A stretch of DNA of 5,300 nucleotides. Source: Alkaliphilus sp. (GTDB lineage: Bacteria > Bacillota > Clostridia > Peptostreptococcales > Natronincolaceae). The first letter of the stretch is position 1, and every line of letters starts with the position of its first letter. The stretch spans positions 1 through 5,300 of the forward strand of contig JALNXC010000118.1 of NCBI GenBank assembly GCA_023230535.1, written 5' to 3'. A model generated the notes under the pieces. The model worked only from the letters and a program-made list of their open reading frames with translations. It was not told where the DNA came from and searched no databases. The position numbers and the translations under genes are program-made. This document shows positions 4,240-5,300 of this stretch, one piece after another.

Positions 4240-4342
4240 TTGTTCCACCAAATTAACAGAGAAAATTAAGCAAAAATAATCTTGCAAAAAATAATGGCGG
4301 TTGGCCTTAGAGCGACAAGGGTTATAGAAAACGCAATTTCGC
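4240..4342. other. AT-rich intergenic stretch
   Basis: I see no gene here. The plus strand of 4100-4320 is broken by stops in every frame I followed. A minus-strand GGC/GCC mini-stem followed by T's near 4285-4305 is too weak to call a terminator. Confidence 0.4.
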
Positions 4343-4371
4343 TTGACTTTCGTCTTTTGTTGTGCTAATCT
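4343..4371 (+). promoter_or_regulatory. promoter-like site before tandem terminators
   Basis: TTGACT (4343-4348), a 17-base spacer and TAATCT (4366-4371) with an extended -10 TG (4363-4364). GCTAAT (4364-4369) and ATTAGC (4376-4381) form a perfect 6-bp inverted repeat over the -10, like an operator. A transcript starting near 4378 would meet the first terminator at once and give an RNA of only about 40 bases, unless it reads through toward rep. Confidence 0.4.
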
Positions 4372-4382
4372 TATAATTAGCG

Positions 4383-4415
4383 ATAGCTGTCAGAAATTGA
4401 CGGCTATTTTTATTT
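4383..4415 (+). terminator. intrinsic terminator 1 upstream of rep
   Basis: ATAGCTGTCA (4383-4392) pairs with TGACGGCTAT (4398-4407) over a 5-base loop, a 10-bp stem with one T-G wobble, followed by TTTTATTT. It is a classic terminator on the plus strand. No plus-strand gene ends nearby, so it either insulates rep from upstream transcription or acts as an attenuator for the promoter-like site at 4343. Confidence 0.8.
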
Positions 4416-4427
4416 AAAAAGTTTAAG

Positions 4428-4457
4428 AAACTGTCTTGGATTTCAAGGCGGTTTTTT
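4428..4457 (+). terminator. intrinsic terminator 2 upstream of rep
   Basis: AAACTGTCTTG (4428-4438) pairs with CAAGGCGGTTT (4444-4454) over a GATTT loop, 11 bp with two wobble pairs, and leads into a T-run through 4457. It lies 13 bases after terminator 1, so the two form a tandem block directly before the rep promoter. Confidence 0.7.
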
Positions 4458-4482
4458 AGGTTTTTGAATAGGTAATTTTGGA

Positions 4483-4511
4483 TTTAGAATTTTGTTTAGC
4501 GATGTTATATA
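4483..4511 (+). promoter_or_regulatory. extended -10 promoter for rep
   Basis: TTTAGA (4483-4488), a 17-base spacer and TATATA (4506-4511) preceded by TG at 4503-4504. The -35 matches 4 of 6, compensated by the TGn extension. Transcription should start near 4518, giving a leader of about 110 bases before the rep start. It is the best promoter between the tandem terminators and rep. Confidence 0.5.
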
Positions 4512-4572
4512 AGGCGATTTACATGCCGAAATCAAGATACACTTAGTCAGAGTATGTATAGAGTGGGTTTTT

Positions 4573-4604
4573 AGGGGTTATGAAAAGTACCCCTAGGGGG
4601 GTAT
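4573..4604 (+). promoter_or_regulatory. competing G/C-block hairpins in rep leader
   Basis: AGGGGT (4573-4578) is a perfect partner of ACCCCT (4589-4594) with a 10-base loop. The same C-block is followed immediately by AGGGGGG (4595-4601), the apparent ribosome binding site of the leader peptide at 4605. The two pairings exclude each other, and the upstream one would free the ribosome binding site. As DNA, TACCCCTAGGGGGGTA (4588-4603) is a near-palindrome resembling CsoR/CstR-family operators. The RNA and DNA readings are both inferences. Confidence 0.45.
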
Positions 4605-4637
4605 ATGAAAAAACACATAAAATTTAGGTGGTGGTGA
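4605..4637 (+). CDS. possible 10-aa leader peptide coupled to rep
   Basis: ATG 4605-4607 follows AGGGGGG (4595-4601) by 3 bases and encodes MKKHIKFRWW, then TGA. Its last codons, AGG TGG TGG TGA, are at the same time the ribosome binding site region of rep. Ribosomes on the leader would therefore occupy and then deliver to the rep start, the usual layout of translational coupling. A second tiny frame, ATG 4580-4582 (MKSTPRGVYEKTHKI), ends with TAG at 4625-4627, directly before the rep frame and in phase with it. Neither peptide is recognisable as a known family. Confidence 0.4.
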   Translation: MKKHIKFRWW

Positions 4638-5200
4638 TACTGAAAAAGGAAACTTTAGAGTTTTTAAACGGCCAAAGAAATGCAGTTAAAGATGAGTTTA
4701 TTCTTGGCAGAGAAAAGGCAGGAAGTTCAGAATTAATATTTGTATCATTACCAAATGGAGAAAAACCTATTTATGCTTTATGGAACAGCAAGAAGACTGT
4801 TAAAAAATATGAAAAAAAAGAGGATAAAAGTGGAGAGGTAGTTTTTAAGAAAGTTGTTTCCTGTGGTACTGGTGGAGAGAGTGCTTATGTTATGCTGATA
4901 GACAATATGATTTCTAAACTTAGAAAAAAAAACATTTCCTTGAATGCTTCTGGTGCAATATTGCAATTAACAAATTACCTTGAATGGAATACGGGAAGAT
5001 TATATAACAAACGAAACAAGATATCTTTGACTAAAGAAATGATTTCAAAGATATTAAAAATAGGAAAGCAGAAAACAAACAATGTTTTAAAAGAACTAAA
5101 GGAGTTAGATGTACTTTATTATAATAATAAAGAATCGGCTTATTTTATGAATATGAAATATGTTAGAAAAGGCGGGCTTCTCAATGAGGATAAAGTTTGA
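4628..5200 (+). CDS. RepL-like winged-helix protein, probable plasmid replication initiator
   Basis: A 190-codon frame. The N-terminal 85 residues are mostly polar with a lysine-rich middle (KKTVKKYEKKEDK, about 55-67). The C-terminal half reads as a winged helix: helix VMLIDNMISKLRKK (88-101), helix SGAILQLTNYLEW (108-120), SLTKEMISKILKI (133-145), recognition helix KQKTNNVLKELKEL (147-160), a wing VLYYNNKESAYFMN (162-175) and the ending MKYVRKGG (176-183). This order and ending resemble RepL-type initiators of Firmicute plasmids, though a winged-helix regulator is possible. The start is uncertain. GTG at 4628 lies before any ribosome binding site. GGTGGTGAT (4630-4638) matches the 16S tail well and would best serve CTG 4640-4642, an unusual start; GTG 4634 is also possible. 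GC content is visibly lower than in ardC. It overlaps the next gene by 17 bases. Confidence 0.6.
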   Translation: MVVILKKETLEFLNGQRNAVKDEFILGREKAGSSELIFVSLPNGEKPIYALWNSKKTVKKYEKKEDKSGEVVFKKVVSCGTGGESAYVMLIDNMISKLRKKNISLNASGAILQLTNYLEWNTGRLYNKRNKISLTKEMISKILKIGKQKTNNVLKELKELDVLYYNNKESAYFMNMKYVRKGGLLNEDKV

Positions 5201-5300
5201 AAAAGGGCTAACCCCCGAAAGAATAGCAGATAATTTTGTGGAATACATTTATGAAAACAACTTAATTATCGGAGCTGTTAATATGTATATTCAAACTTAT
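5184..5300 (+). CDS. hypothetical protein, 3' end beyond window
   Basis: The first 39 codons are visible, starting at ATG 5184-5186 (MRIKFEKGLTPERIADNFV). A GGCGG about 8 bases upstream is a modest ribosome binding site. The start overlaps the end of the RepL-like gene by 17 bases in another frame, indicating an operon with translational coupling. The visible part is acidic, with a predicted helix around PERIADNFVEYIYENN and a following hydrophobic stretch LIIGAVNMYI. It is too short to assign. Its position suggests a role in plasmid replication or its control. Confidence 0.7.
   Translation, partial: MRIKFEKGLTPERIADNFVEYIYENNLIIGAVNMYIQTY

Noticed and set aside
4453..4577. TTTTTAGG copies as rep iterons
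   Set aside because: There are only two copies at uneven spacing in very AT-rich DNA, one belonging to a terminator T-run. No iteron array is visible upstream of rep.
4778..4966. 62-codon minus-strand frame
   Set aside because: It is antisense to the winged-helix gene, has no ribosome binding site, and its F/L/S-rich product comes from the lysine-rich codons opposite.
5205..5214. GGGCTAACCC resembling the GCTAAC core of an ICEBs1-type nick site
   Set aside because: It lies inside the coding start of the gene after rep, with only a 3-bp stem, and the bases are explained by the codons. The match is too short to call an oriT.

Overview
The window looks like accessory DNA from a low-GC Firmicute, most likely a clostridial (Lachnospiraceae-type) plasmid or integrative conjugative element. 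The signs are strong AGGAGG-type ribosome binding sites, ATG/TTG/GTG starts, AT-rich spacers, an ArdC-type antirestriction protein, a ribbon-helix-helix protein and a RepL-like winged-helix protein. No rRNA, tRNA, CRISPR array, transposase or integrase was seen.

Left two thirds (1-3393), all on the minus strand. Reading in the direction of transcription there is: a perfect sigma-A promoter (3365-3393); a 71-residue ribbon-helix-helix protein starting at TTG (3109-3324); an intrinsic terminator (3003-3040); a new promoter region P1 (2950-2988); about 620 bases of hairpin-rich sequence without a credible gene but with a second promoter-like module P2 (2719-2748). Then come six genes: 59 aa, 75 aa, ArdC (272 aa), 52 aa, 66 aa, and a protein cut by the window edge. 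Each small gene has its own ribosome binding site, and three of the gaps hold a GC-rich hairpin. ArdC is the only one of the six I can assign. Antirestriction genes in a run of small unknown genes are typical of the leading region of conjugative elements, the DNA that enters the recipient first.

Middle (3394-4382). This part is AT-rich and gene-poor. It holds one possible 51-residue membrane protein (3547-3702, plus) behind a -10 box framed by GTTAAC palindromes, further hydrophobic frame fragments, a rearranged copy of the ribbon-helix-helix promoter region (3907-3967), and a GC-rich block (about 3960-4110) carrying what looks like the C-terminus of a lost or degraded gene.

Right end (4383-5300), plus strand. 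Two tandem intrinsic terminators insulate an extended -10 promoter, which drives a leader with competing G/C-block hairpins and tiny upstream reading frames. Next come the RepL-like winged-helix protein (4628-5200) and an overlapping unknown gene running off the window. The leader resembles a translational control region.

The most notable points are the long structured leader before the ArdC operon, the promoter motifs shared among three intergenic regions, and the rep leader.
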